A stretch of DNA of 6,316 bases from an uncultured Burkholderiales bacterium. GTDB lineage: Bacteria > Pseudomonadota > Gammaproteobacteria > Burkholderiales > Burkholderiaceae_E. The position numbers and the translations under genes were made by a program. Positions 1 through 6,316 of the stretch are shown here, piece by piece. The notes beneath the pieces are model-generated. The model was not told where the DNA came from and did no database searches. It worked only from the letters and a program-made list of their open reading frames with translations. Location of the stretch: positions 1 through 6,316 of the forward strand of contig CAIKZV010000078.1 in the NCBI GenBank assembly GCA_903831925.1. The letters are read 5' to 3'. Within the stretch, counting starts at the first letter, position 1, and every line of letters begins with the position of its first letter.

Positions 1-723
1 CATATAGCTGACCGAGGTGAAGTTGTCATCGCCGCCATGAAAATCGGGCACCGGCGGCAGGCCGTTTTCCTTGTAGACCGCATTGAGTTTTTCTTCACCG
101 CCGACATGAAAGAGGATCGGGATGCCGGCTTCCTGCGCCATCGCCCAGATCGGGTCGAGCGCGATATGACTTGGCGAATGCCTTTGCGGGCAGGCTGAAG
201 GAATCATCAGTGCTCGCGCACCGAGCCGGATGGCTTCGCTGGCCACTGTCTTGCTGCGCTCGAAGTCTTCGAGCGGCACATAGGCGGTCGCGAGCAGGCG
301 CGCATCGACCGAGCAGAAGTCGGTCATCATCCGATTGTGGGCGCTGGCCGCGGCGTAGCAGAGCTCAAGGTCGTCCGACTGATCGAGACCGAAGTTGCCA
401 AGGCAATAGGTGGTAAAGACCAGCTGGCTGGCAAAGCCCAGGAGGTCGAGGGCATGGGGCCGGTCCTTGGCGATGAATGATCCGTGCGCTTCATAGTTCT
501 TGCGCAGCAGCACATTCGCGTCGACGCCGGCCCTGAACTGCGCATCGTCCTGCAGCCTGCGGCCTTCGGCGCCGCTGCGATGTGATTCGGCCTTGGCGGC
601 CATGGCAGGCAATTCCCGATAACGCTTGAGCAGGCGCGCCTCGAAATAGGGGTCAAGGCAATCACCCTGCTCCATCAGATGGCTGTCTGCATCGTGAATC
701 AGCCGACCGTTGGCATAAGGCAT
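1..723 (-). CDS. Amidohydrolase family protein (Amidohydrolase_2 / ACMSD-like), N-terminal part, cut by window edge
   Basis: The minus-strand frame is open from an ATG at 723 to position 1 with no stop, giving 241 residues; the C-terminal part lies outside the window. The protein starts MPYANGRLIHDADSHLMEQG. The DADSH segment (residues 11-15, followed by E18) matches the beta-1 metal-binding motif of this superfamily. Residues 186-209 contain HIALDPIWAMAQEAGIPI followed by LFHVGG, where H206 is the expected metal-ligand histidine. Members are TIM-barrel, metal-dependent hydrolases or decarboxylases, usually cytosolic, that act on aromatic or ring-cleavage intermediates; the substrate cannot be read from sequence. 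No signal peptide is seen. The start is supported by AGGAG seven bases upstream and by the motif lying right at the N-terminus, as is usual. The gene is divergent from the exported hydrolase at 819. Family assignment is firm; the specific reaction is unknown. Confidence 0.88.
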   Translation of the reverse strand, partial: MPYANGRLIHDADSHLMEQGDCLDPYFEARLLKRYRELPAMAAKAESHRSGAEGRRLQDDAQFRAGVDANVLLRKNYEAHGSFIAKDRPHALDLLGFASQLVFTTYCLGNFGLDQSDDLELCYAAASAHNRMMTDFCSVDARLLATAYVPLEDFERSKTVASEAIRLGARALMIPSACPQRHSPSHIALDPIWAMAQEAGIPILFHVGGEEKLNAVYKENGLPPVPDFHGGDDNFTSVSYM

Positions 724-730
724 GTCAGAT

Positions 731-735
731 CTCCT
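731..735 (-). promoter_or_regulatory. Ribosome binding site of the amidohydrolase gene
   Basis: The minus strand reads AGGAG here, seven bases before the ATG at 723. This fixes the start of the partial amidohydrolase gene. Confidence 0.75.
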
Positions 736-778
736 GGTGTGTTGTCGCGGCTTGGCGCGCGCTTTGGAATGCGCTTCG

Positions 779-786
779 ACTATAAC
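779..786. promoter_or_regulatory. Candidate overlapping -10 boxes of two divergent promoters
   Basis: The plus strand reads TATAAC at 781-786 (5 of 6 matches to TATAAT). The minus strand reads TATAGT over 779-784 (also 5 of 6). They would serve the hydrolase gene (ATG 819) and the amidohydrolase gene (ATG 723), giving short leaders of about 25 and 50 bases. Neither has a good -35 box at 16-18 bases, so both would be weak or activator-dependent if real. This is the only AT-rich spot in the 95-base gap at 724-818. Confidence 0.35.
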
Positions 787-805
787 TCGGCGACAATGCC
801 GGCAA

Positions 806-811
806 AAGGAG
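806..811 (+). promoter_or_regulatory. Ribosome binding site of the exported hydrolase gene
   Basis: AAGGAG lies seven bases before the ATG at 819. It selects this start, which also places a complete signal peptide at the N-terminus. Confidence 0.8.
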
Positions 812-818
812 ACACATC

Positions 819-2963
819 ATGAATCGACAGTCGGGGTCACTGATCCTGTCCGCTCAGCTCGCCATCGCGGCCTTGAGCTTCACCGGCGCGGCACATGCCC
901 GCATCGACCGTTTCGAGGTCGTTCGCATCGAGCCGGCCTTTGGCAATACCGCTTTCGATGGCATCGGCACCTACGAGCGCGTGATCGCCAAAGCGCACGG
1001 CAGCCTCGATCCCCAGGCCGGTGTCAATGCGTCGATCCAGGACATTGGCCTTGCGCCGCGGAATGCCGCGGGTCGCGTCGAGTATGTGTCCGATGTCGAG
1101 ATCCTGCGCCCGGCGCAGCGCGCCAAGGCCAATGGGCTTCTGTTTTTCAACATCCTCAACCGCGGCAACAAGGGCGGCCACAGCCTCTTCAATGCCGACG
1201 TGCCGGGCAATCTGACGCGGATCAACAATCTCGACGATGCCGGCGACGGCTTCATGCAGCGCCAGGGCTACACCATGGTCTGGTTTGGGTGGCAGGGCGA
1301 TGTCCTGCCGGGCAACAACCGCATGCTGCTGAAGGTGCCGGTGGCGCGACAGCCAGACGGCTCGCCGGTGACCGGCACGGTGCGCTCCGAGCTGGTCACG
1401 CAGACACCAAGCACCACCCTCAATCTGAGCCACGGCTGGTTTACCGCGGCATCGACCGCGCCTTATCCGACGGTCGAGACCGACCACCGCAAGGCCTTTG
1501 CCGATGGCTTCGTGCCGACCCTCACCGTGAGTATGCGCGGGCAGGCGGCACCGATGCTGATTCCCGCCTCGGACTGGTCCTTCGGTGCCTGCCCGCAGGG
1601 TGGCGCAGCCACGCCAAGCGCTACCCAGATCTGCCTGCCGTCAGGGTTCAAACCGGGGCGGGTCTACGAACTGACCTATCGGGCCCGTGATCCGCTGGTG
1701 CTTGGCATCGGCTTTGCCGTGGCGCGCGACATCGGTGCCTTTCTCAAGCATGACGAGGCCGATGCCGCAGGCACGGTCAATCCGGTCAGGATGCCCGATG
1801 CGAAATCGATCGTGATGGGCTCCTCGCAAAGCGGGCGCTTCGTACGCTCTTTTTTGCACCGGGGTTTTAACCGCGACGAGCGCGGGCGTATCGTTTTCGA
1901 TGGCGCGATTCCGCACATTGGCGGTGGCCTGATGCCGCTCGATGTGCGCTTTGGTCAGCCGGGCCGATCTGCCGGCACCGAGCAGGTCGACAACCTTTAT
2001 CCCGGCACTGAATTTCCGTTTGCCTACGGCGCGACCACCGATCCGCTCACCGGTCGAACGCAAGGCATCCTTGATCGCTGCAGCGCCGATCGGTCCTGCC
2101 CGAAGATCATCCATGCCGCGACCGCGCTCGAGGTCTGGGAGCTGCGCCAGTCGCTCGGCTTTACCGATTCGCTCGGGACGGTCGATCTGACCGAGCCGGC
2201 CAATGTGCGCAGCTACATCATGGCCTCGACCCAGCATGCCCCCGCGCTGCTGCCGCTGCCGCAAAAGGCGCCCTTTGCCGGTTGCCTGCAGCAGTCCAAC
2301 CCGAACCCCCAGAGCTGGACGATGCGGGCGCTGCTGCAGTCGCTCGTGCTCTGGATGCGCGATGGCACCGAGCCGCCGCCAAGTGCGCGGCCAACCATTG
2401 CGGCCGGCAATCTGGTTGCACCCGACCAGGTGCGTTTCCCTTATATCCCGGCAAATCGCTATGGCGGAGTCGATCGGCCTGCCGTGCGCTTTCTGGGGCT
2501 GAGCAACCCGCTGCATGTGCAGAACTACGGCGATCAGTTCAGGGCCGGCGAGACCGCGGGCATTTTGCTGATCGAGCCGCCGCGCATTGGCACCACCCGC
2601 TACAACAACCTGGTGGCGCAGGTTGCCCATGACGGGAACGATCTCGGCGCCATCCGCAACGTCATGGTTCAGGTGCCGATCGGCACCTACACCGGCTGGA
2701 ACACCTTCGACGATTCGCTCTTTCAGGACGGCTTTTGCACGCTGCAGGGCAGCTTTATTCCGTTTGCGCAGACCCGCCAGGAGCGCGCGCTCGCCGGGGA
2801 CCCGCGGCCGTCGATCGAGGAGCGCTATCCGAGTCGTGAGGCTTATGTCGGTGCGGTGCGAAAGGCCGTGGCCGATCTGGTGAGCCAGCGTCATCTGCTG
2901 CCCGAAGACGGTCGCAGGCTGATCGCCGAGGCCGAGCGCGACGGTGTCCGCAAGGCCCCCTGA
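819..2963 (+). CDS. Exported alpha/beta hydrolase domain protein (Abhydrolase_10-like)
   Basis: A 714-residue protein. Residues 1-27 form a Sec signal peptide: a basic start (MNR), a hydrophobic stretch at about 8-23, and a likely cleavage after AHA (25-27). The mature enzyme is therefore periplasmic or secreted. The nucleophile elbow is IVMGSSQSGRF (331-341). It fits the GxSxS form I associate with this family rather than the standard GxSxG, with Ser336 the likely nucleophile. STQHAP (470-475) offers His473 as the likely catalytic histidine, and Glu438 in ALEVWE is a candidate acid; these two assignments are inferred. There are six cysteines (258, 272, 421, 427, 489, 640), all in the mature part. 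Expected chemistry is hydrolysis of an ester, lactone or similar bond; the substrate is unknown. It has a strong ribosome binding site and lies divergent from a catabolic-type amidohydrolase, which suggests a linked breakdown pathway. Confidence 0.85.
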   Translation: MNRQSGSLILSAQLAIAALSFTGAAHARIDRFEVVRIEPAFGNTAFDGIGTYERVIAKAHGSLDPQAGVNASIQDIGLAPRNAAGRVEYVSDVEILRPAQRAKANGLLFFNILNRGNKGGHSLFNADVPGNLTRINNLDDAGDGFMQRQGYTMVWFGWQGDVLPGNNRMLLKVPVARQPDGSPVTGTVRSELVTQTPSTTLNLSHGWFTAASTAPYPTVETDHRKAFADGFVPTLTVSMRGQAAPMLIPASDWSFGACPQGGAATPSATQICLPSGFKPGRVYELTYRARDPLVLGIGFAVARDIGAFLKHDEADAAGTVNPVRMPDAKSIVMGSSQSGRFVRSFLHRGFNRDERGRIVFDGAIPHIGGGLMPLDVRFGQPGRSAGTEQVDNLYPGTEFPFAYGATTDPLTGRTQGILDRCSADRSCPKIIHAATALEVWELRQSLGFTDSLGTVDLTEPANVRSYIMASTQHAPALLPLPQKAPFAGCLQQSNPNPQSWTMRALLQSLVLWMRDGTEPPPSARPTIAAGNLVAPDQVRFPYIPANRYGGVDRPAVRFLGLSNPLHVQNYGDQFRAGETAGILLIEPPRIGTTRYNNLVAQVAHDGNDLGAIRNVMVQVPIGTYTGWNTFDDSLFQDGFCTLQGSFIPFAQTRQERALAGDPRPSIEERYPSREAYVGAVRKAVADLVSQRHLLPEDGRRLIAEAERDGVRKAP

Positions 2964-2973
2964 TGGCTCATCG

Positions 2974-3008
2974 CCCGGCTGCGCCTGCACTGCGCGGTCG
3001 CTGCCGGG
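2974..3008 (+). terminator. Weak hairpin after the hydrolase gene, possible terminator
   Basis: CCCGGC (2974-2979) can pair with GCCGGG (3003-3008). Inside, GCGC (2981-2984) can pair with GCGC (2992-2995) around a seven-base loop. It begins eleven bases after the stop codon, but no T-run follows and the inner part is uneven. It may be a Rho-independent-like pause site or just GC-rich chance. The remainder of the gap to 3109 shows no clear promoter. Confidence 0.25.
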
Positions 3009-3098
3009 TCCTGCCACTGACGCCCACGCCTGACACCCTCGGGCCGGGCACGAGTCTGGCTTCGTCGTTCATCAGGCCGCCATCCTGTGCAGGCCAGC

Positions 3099-3103
3099 GG
3101 GAG
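3099..3103 (+). promoter_or_regulatory. Ribosome binding site of fumC, decides the start
   Basis: GGGAG lies six bases before the ATG at 3110. It favours that start over an in-frame ATG at 2963 that would add 49 residues not expected in the family. Confidence 0.7.
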
Positions 3104-3109
3104 CATTCG

Positions 3110-4570
<1,461 letters not shown>

Positions 4571-4576
<6 letters not shown>

Positions 4577-4598
4577 TCCGGCGTCAGCCCGGTCAGTG
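4571..4598. terminator. Bidirectional hairpin shared by two convergent genes, containing both stop codons
   Basis: CACTGA (4571-4576), one bulged T (4577) and CCGG (4578-4581) pair with CCGG (4589-4592) and TCAGTG (4593-4598) around a seven-base loop. The result is a ten-pair stem with one bulge. The fumC stop (TGA, 4574-4576) sits opposite the exporter stop (TGA on the minus strand, 4593-4595), and both proteins end in His-stop. Neither side has a strong T-run, so it would be a non-classical terminator or an end-protecting hairpin. Confidence 0.55.
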
Positions 4599-5834
4599 GG
4601 CAGGTCGGCGAAAGTGATTGATCGCGAGGATCAGCGCACCGGCCTGCAGGGCGGCACACAGGAAAAACGGCGCGCCCATGCGCCAGTCGGTGGTGGCCAG
4701 ATGGGTCACCCCCGCCAGGATCGGTGCGCCCAGGATCGGCGCGACAACCGCCATCAGGCTGTTGAGGGAACTGACCGAGCCCATGGTCTGACCCTGATTG
4801 CTCTCGCTGGCAGCCTGGCTCACGATGCTCTGGATCGAGGCAGTCACTGTCAGCCCGAAAATATTGGCCGCGATCACCACGTACATCATCCAGCCCTGCG
4901 AGACCAGGCCGTACATCGCAAAGGCCAGGGTTTGCGACACCATGCCAAGCACTGCCAGGCGCGGCGCGGTAAATCGCTTGAGCAGCCGGCCGAGCAGCGC
5001 CCCTTGCACGATCACCGCCATCACGCCGACCGCGGCGAGCGACCAGCCGTTGTGCTCGGTGTCCCAGCCGAATTTCAGGGTGTTGTAGAGCACCCAGATG
5101 GTGTACATCACAAACTGGGCCAGTCCGGTGAGCGCAATCGCGCCCATCAGCGACCCGACACCCTTGAGGCGGGCAAGTTCTCTGAGCGAGCGCAGCGGAT
5201 TGGCGGCAGACCACGACAGCGCACGGCGTCGATCGGGCGGCAGCGATTCGGGCAGCACGAAATAGCCGTAGAGCAGGTTCAGCAGGGCGAGTGCGCCTGC
5301 CGCATAAAAAGGCAGGTGGATGTTGATGGCCCCCAGCAGCCCGCCGATGATCGGCCCGAGAATGAAGCCGATGCCGAACATTGCGCCCAGCATGCCGAAG
5401 CGCTTGGCCCGATGCTCGGGTGGGGTGATGTCGGCAACATAAGCATTGGCGATCGCGGCATTGGCCTGCATCAGACCACCCACCAGACGCGCCGCAATCA
5501 GCATGGCGATCGAGGTGGCCAGAGCGGTGGCAAAAAAATTCAGAGCGAGCCCGCAAAATCCGAGCAGCAGCACCGGTCTGCGGCCGAACCGGTCTGACAG
5601 CGCGCCGAGTATCGGTGCACCGAAAAAGTTGGCCAGGCCGAAGGCAAATGAGACGATGCCCAGCCAGTAAGCCTGATCGGCCGGGCCTTCGGTGAAACTG
5701 CCGATGAAACCCGGCAACACCGGCACGATGATGCCGATCGAGATCATGTCGATCAGGACCGTCAGCATGATGAAGCCCATGGCGGGCGCGCGAGGGGCTT
5801 TGTCGGGCAGGGCGGGCGGCGAGAGGGCTGACAT
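4593..5834 (-). CDS. Major facilitator superfamily exporter, TetA/TCR-like (DHA1 type)
   Basis: A 413-residue inner-membrane protein with about twelve predicted helices, roughly at 20-42, 56-76, 88-106, 109-130, 146-170, 173-195, 227-250, 263-285, 290-312, 315-338, 353-375 and 385-406. A charged central loop spans 196-225. Motif A, GALSDRFGRRP (77-87), follows helix 2. The motif-B arginine is Arg116 (RLVGG), and motif C includes GFILGPIIGG (156-165). The first helix carries LIDMISIGIIVPVLP, very like TetA. The expected role is proton-driven export of a small molecule. Against TetA(B) as I recall it, Asp15 is kept (Asp29), but Asp84 becomes Asn99, Asp285 becomes Gln301 and His257 becomes Ala273. 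Tetracycline export is therefore doubtful. The ATG at 5834 is the only ATG or GTG before the upstream in-frame stop, but it has no clear ribosome binding site; an internal ATG (Met19) is the alternative start. Confidence 0.9.
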   Translation of the reverse strand: MSALSPPALPDKAPRAPAMGFIMLTVLIDMISIGIIVPVLPGFIGSFTEGPADQAYWLGIVSFAFGLANFFGAPILGALSDRFGRRPVLLLGFCGLALNFFATALATSIAMLIAARLVGGLMQANAAIANAYVADITPPEHRAKRFGMLGAMFGIGFILGPIIGGLLGAINIHLPFYAAGALALLNLLYGYFVLPESLPPDRRRALSWSAANPLRSLRELARLKGVGSLMGAIALTGLAQFVMYTIWVLYNTLKFGWDTEHNGWSLAAVGVMAVIVQGALLGRLLKRFTAPRLAVLGMVSQTLAFAMYGLVSQGWMMYVVIAANIFGLTVTASIQSIVSQAASESNQGQTMGSVSSLNSLMAVVAPILGAPILAGVTHLATTDWRMGAPFFLCAALQAGALILAINHFRRPAH

Positions 5835-5891
5835 GATTCGGCCCGAGGATAACAGGCCGACCGATCAGCCTCCCGAGTGCCCTTCCGACAG

Positions 5892-5909
5892 CCGAAGTTG
5901 CCGCTTCGG
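5892..5909. other. Small perfect hairpin in the divergent gap
   Basis: CCGAAG (5892-5897) pairs with CTTCGG (5904-5909) around a six-base loop. It lies 58 bases upstream of the exporter start, so it could fall in that gene's leader if transcription begins further upstream. No function can be assigned, and six pairs could be chance. Confidence 0.35.
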
Positions 5910-5954
5910 AGCCATTTCAAGGCCGACAAGACCATTGCGCCGTTGGGGTTGTCT

Positions 5955-5983
5955 TGGGCAAGCTCGATGCAACGCGTTGCAAT
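5955..5983 (+). promoter_or_regulatory. Candidate promoter of the DUF427 gene
   Basis: TTGGGC (5955-5960) and TGCAAT (5978-5983) are separated by 17 bases and match the sigma-70 boxes at 3 of 6 and 4 of 6 positions. The leader to ATG 6023 would be about 33 bases. The match is modest; the spacing and the overlap with a palindrome are the main support. Confidence 0.25.
5968..5981. promoter_or_regulatory. Perfect 14-base palindrome, candidate operator
   Basis: TGCAACGCGTTGCA is a perfect inverted repeat with no spacer. It lies 41 bases before the DUF427 start codon, inside the exporter/DUF427 divergent gap, and overlaps the candidate -10 box. Two-fold symmetry of this size suits a dimeric repressor. 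The binding protein is unknown and no regulator gene is present in the window. Confidence 0.4.
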
Positions 5984-6007
5984 GGCGGGCTTTGTGATGC
6001 CGATGCG

Positions 6008-6013
6008 AAGGAG
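6008..6013 (+). promoter_or_regulatory. Ribosome binding site of the DUF427 gene
   Basis: AAGGAG lies nine bases before the ATG at 6023 and supports that start. Confidence 0.75.
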
Positions 6014-6022
6014 CACTGATCA

Positions 6023-6307
6023 ATGAAAGCCATCTGGAAAGACACCGTGATTGCGCAAAGCAATGACACGGTGGTGGTTGAGGGCAACCACTATTTTCCG
6101 GCGCAGTCGCTGCGTCAGGATCTGATTTCGCCGAGCAACACCCACACCACGTGTGGCTGGAAGGGGCTGGCGAGCTACTACACCCTGACGGTCGAGGGCG
6201 AGTCGAACCCCGACGCGGTCTGGTACTACGCCGAGCCGAAAGAGGCTGCGCGTGAGATCAAGGGTCGGGTGGCGTTCTGGAAGGGCGTCAAGGTCGTTGC
6301 CGACTGA
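6023..6307 (+). CDS. DUF427 domain protein
   Basis: A complete 94-residue protein that is essentially one DUF427 domain, the usual size for stand-alone members. Recognisable family features are VVEGNHYFP (18-26), TTCGWKGLASYY (42-53, with the single cysteine Cys44), DAVWYYAEP (64-72) and the end segment EIKGRVAFWKGVKV (78-91). There is no signal peptide or membrane segment, so it is probably cytosolic. The biochemical function of the family is not established to my knowledge; its small beta-rich fold and conserved aromatic residues suggest ligand binding, which is inference. It is divergent from the exporter across a 188-base gap with a palindrome near its likely promoter. Nine bases follow its stop before the window ends. 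Confidence 0.9.
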   Translation: MKAIWKDTVIAQSNDTVVVEGNHYFPAQSLRQDLISPSNTHTTCGWKGLASYYTLTVEGESNPDAVWYYAEPKEAAREIKGRVAFWKGVKVVAD

Positions 6308-6316
6308 CCGCCGATG

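Noticed and set aside
171..416. 81-codon plus-strand open frame inside the amidohydrolase gene
   Set aside because: It is Arg/Ser-rich and antisense to a continuous amidohydrolase frame with metal-binding motifs.
722..1690. Long plus-strand open frame (322 codons) overlapping the start of the exported hydrolase gene
   Set aside because: It is rich in Arg, Gln, Pro and Cys with no family signature, lacks its own ribosome binding site, and lies over a well-supported gene in another frame.
1641..3017. 458-codon open frame antisense to the hydrolase gene
   Set aside because: High GC keeps antisense frames open. The translation has no recognisable domain, and the plus-strand protein is clearly coding, with a signal peptide and catalytic motifs.
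3038..3054. Short imperfect inverted repeat (CTCG...CGAG) before fumC
   Set aside because: The stem is only four pairs with a mismatch inside and no T-run, so it cannot be distinguished from chance in GC-rich DNA.
4596..5597. 333-codon plus-strand open frame across the exporter gene
   Set aside because: It is very rich in Arg, Gln and His with no family match, and the minus strand encodes a clear twelve-helix transporter there.
5762..6016. 84-codon minus-strand open frame covering the exporter/DUF427 gap
   Set aside because: There is no ribosome binding site or recognisable domain, it overlaps the exporter start in another frame, and it covers the likely DUF427 promoter.

Overview
The window looks like ordinary chromosomal DNA from a GC-rich bacterium, most likely a proteobacterium. 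The signs are dense GC-ending codon use, short gaps between genes, clear AGGAG-type ribosome binding sites, and a class II fumarase very close to the E. coli type. I cannot place it to genus. I see no mobile element, tRNA, rRNA, CRISPR array or prophage gene.

Layout, left to right. (1) Positions 1-723, minus strand: the N-terminal 241 residues of a metal-dependent amidohydrolase (Amidohydrolase_2 / ACMSD-like superfamily), cut by the left edge. (2) Positions 724-818: a 95-base divergent promoter region with a -10-like box on each strand, overlapping at 779-786. (3) Positions 819-2963, plus: a 714-residue exported alpha/beta hydrolase of the type annotated 'alpha/beta hydrolase domain-containing protein' (Abhydrolase_10-like), with a signal peptide and a GxSxS nucleophile elbow. 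(4) Positions 2964-3109: a 146-base gap with a weak hairpin. (5) Positions 3110-4576, plus: class II fumarate hydratase (fumC) with all hallmark motifs and a longer C-terminal tail than E. coli FumC. (6) Positions 4571-4598: a compact hairpin containing the stop codons of both fumC and the convergent next gene. (7) Positions 4593-5834, minus: a 12-helix major facilitator exporter of the TetA/TCR type. (8) Positions 5835-6022: a 188-base divergent region with a hairpin and a perfect 14-base palindrome. (9) Positions 6023-6307, plus: a small DUF427 protein. The last 9 bases (6308-6316) hold nothing recognisable.

How the genes may work together. The divergent amidohydrolase and exported hydrolase share a control region, which suggests one catabolic theme: an ester or lactone cleaved outside the cytoplasm, with a ring-cleavage or decarboxylation-type step inside. 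That is inference from layout and family only. FumC is a central-metabolism enzyme (fumarate to malate) and need not be linked to its neighbours. The exporter and the DUF427 gene are divergently arranged and could share regulation.

I found no clearly new multi-gene system. The points most worth following up are the stop-codon hairpin shared by two convergent genes, the palindrome before the DUF427 gene, and the TetA-like exporter that appears to lack several polar residues important in true tetracycline pumps.
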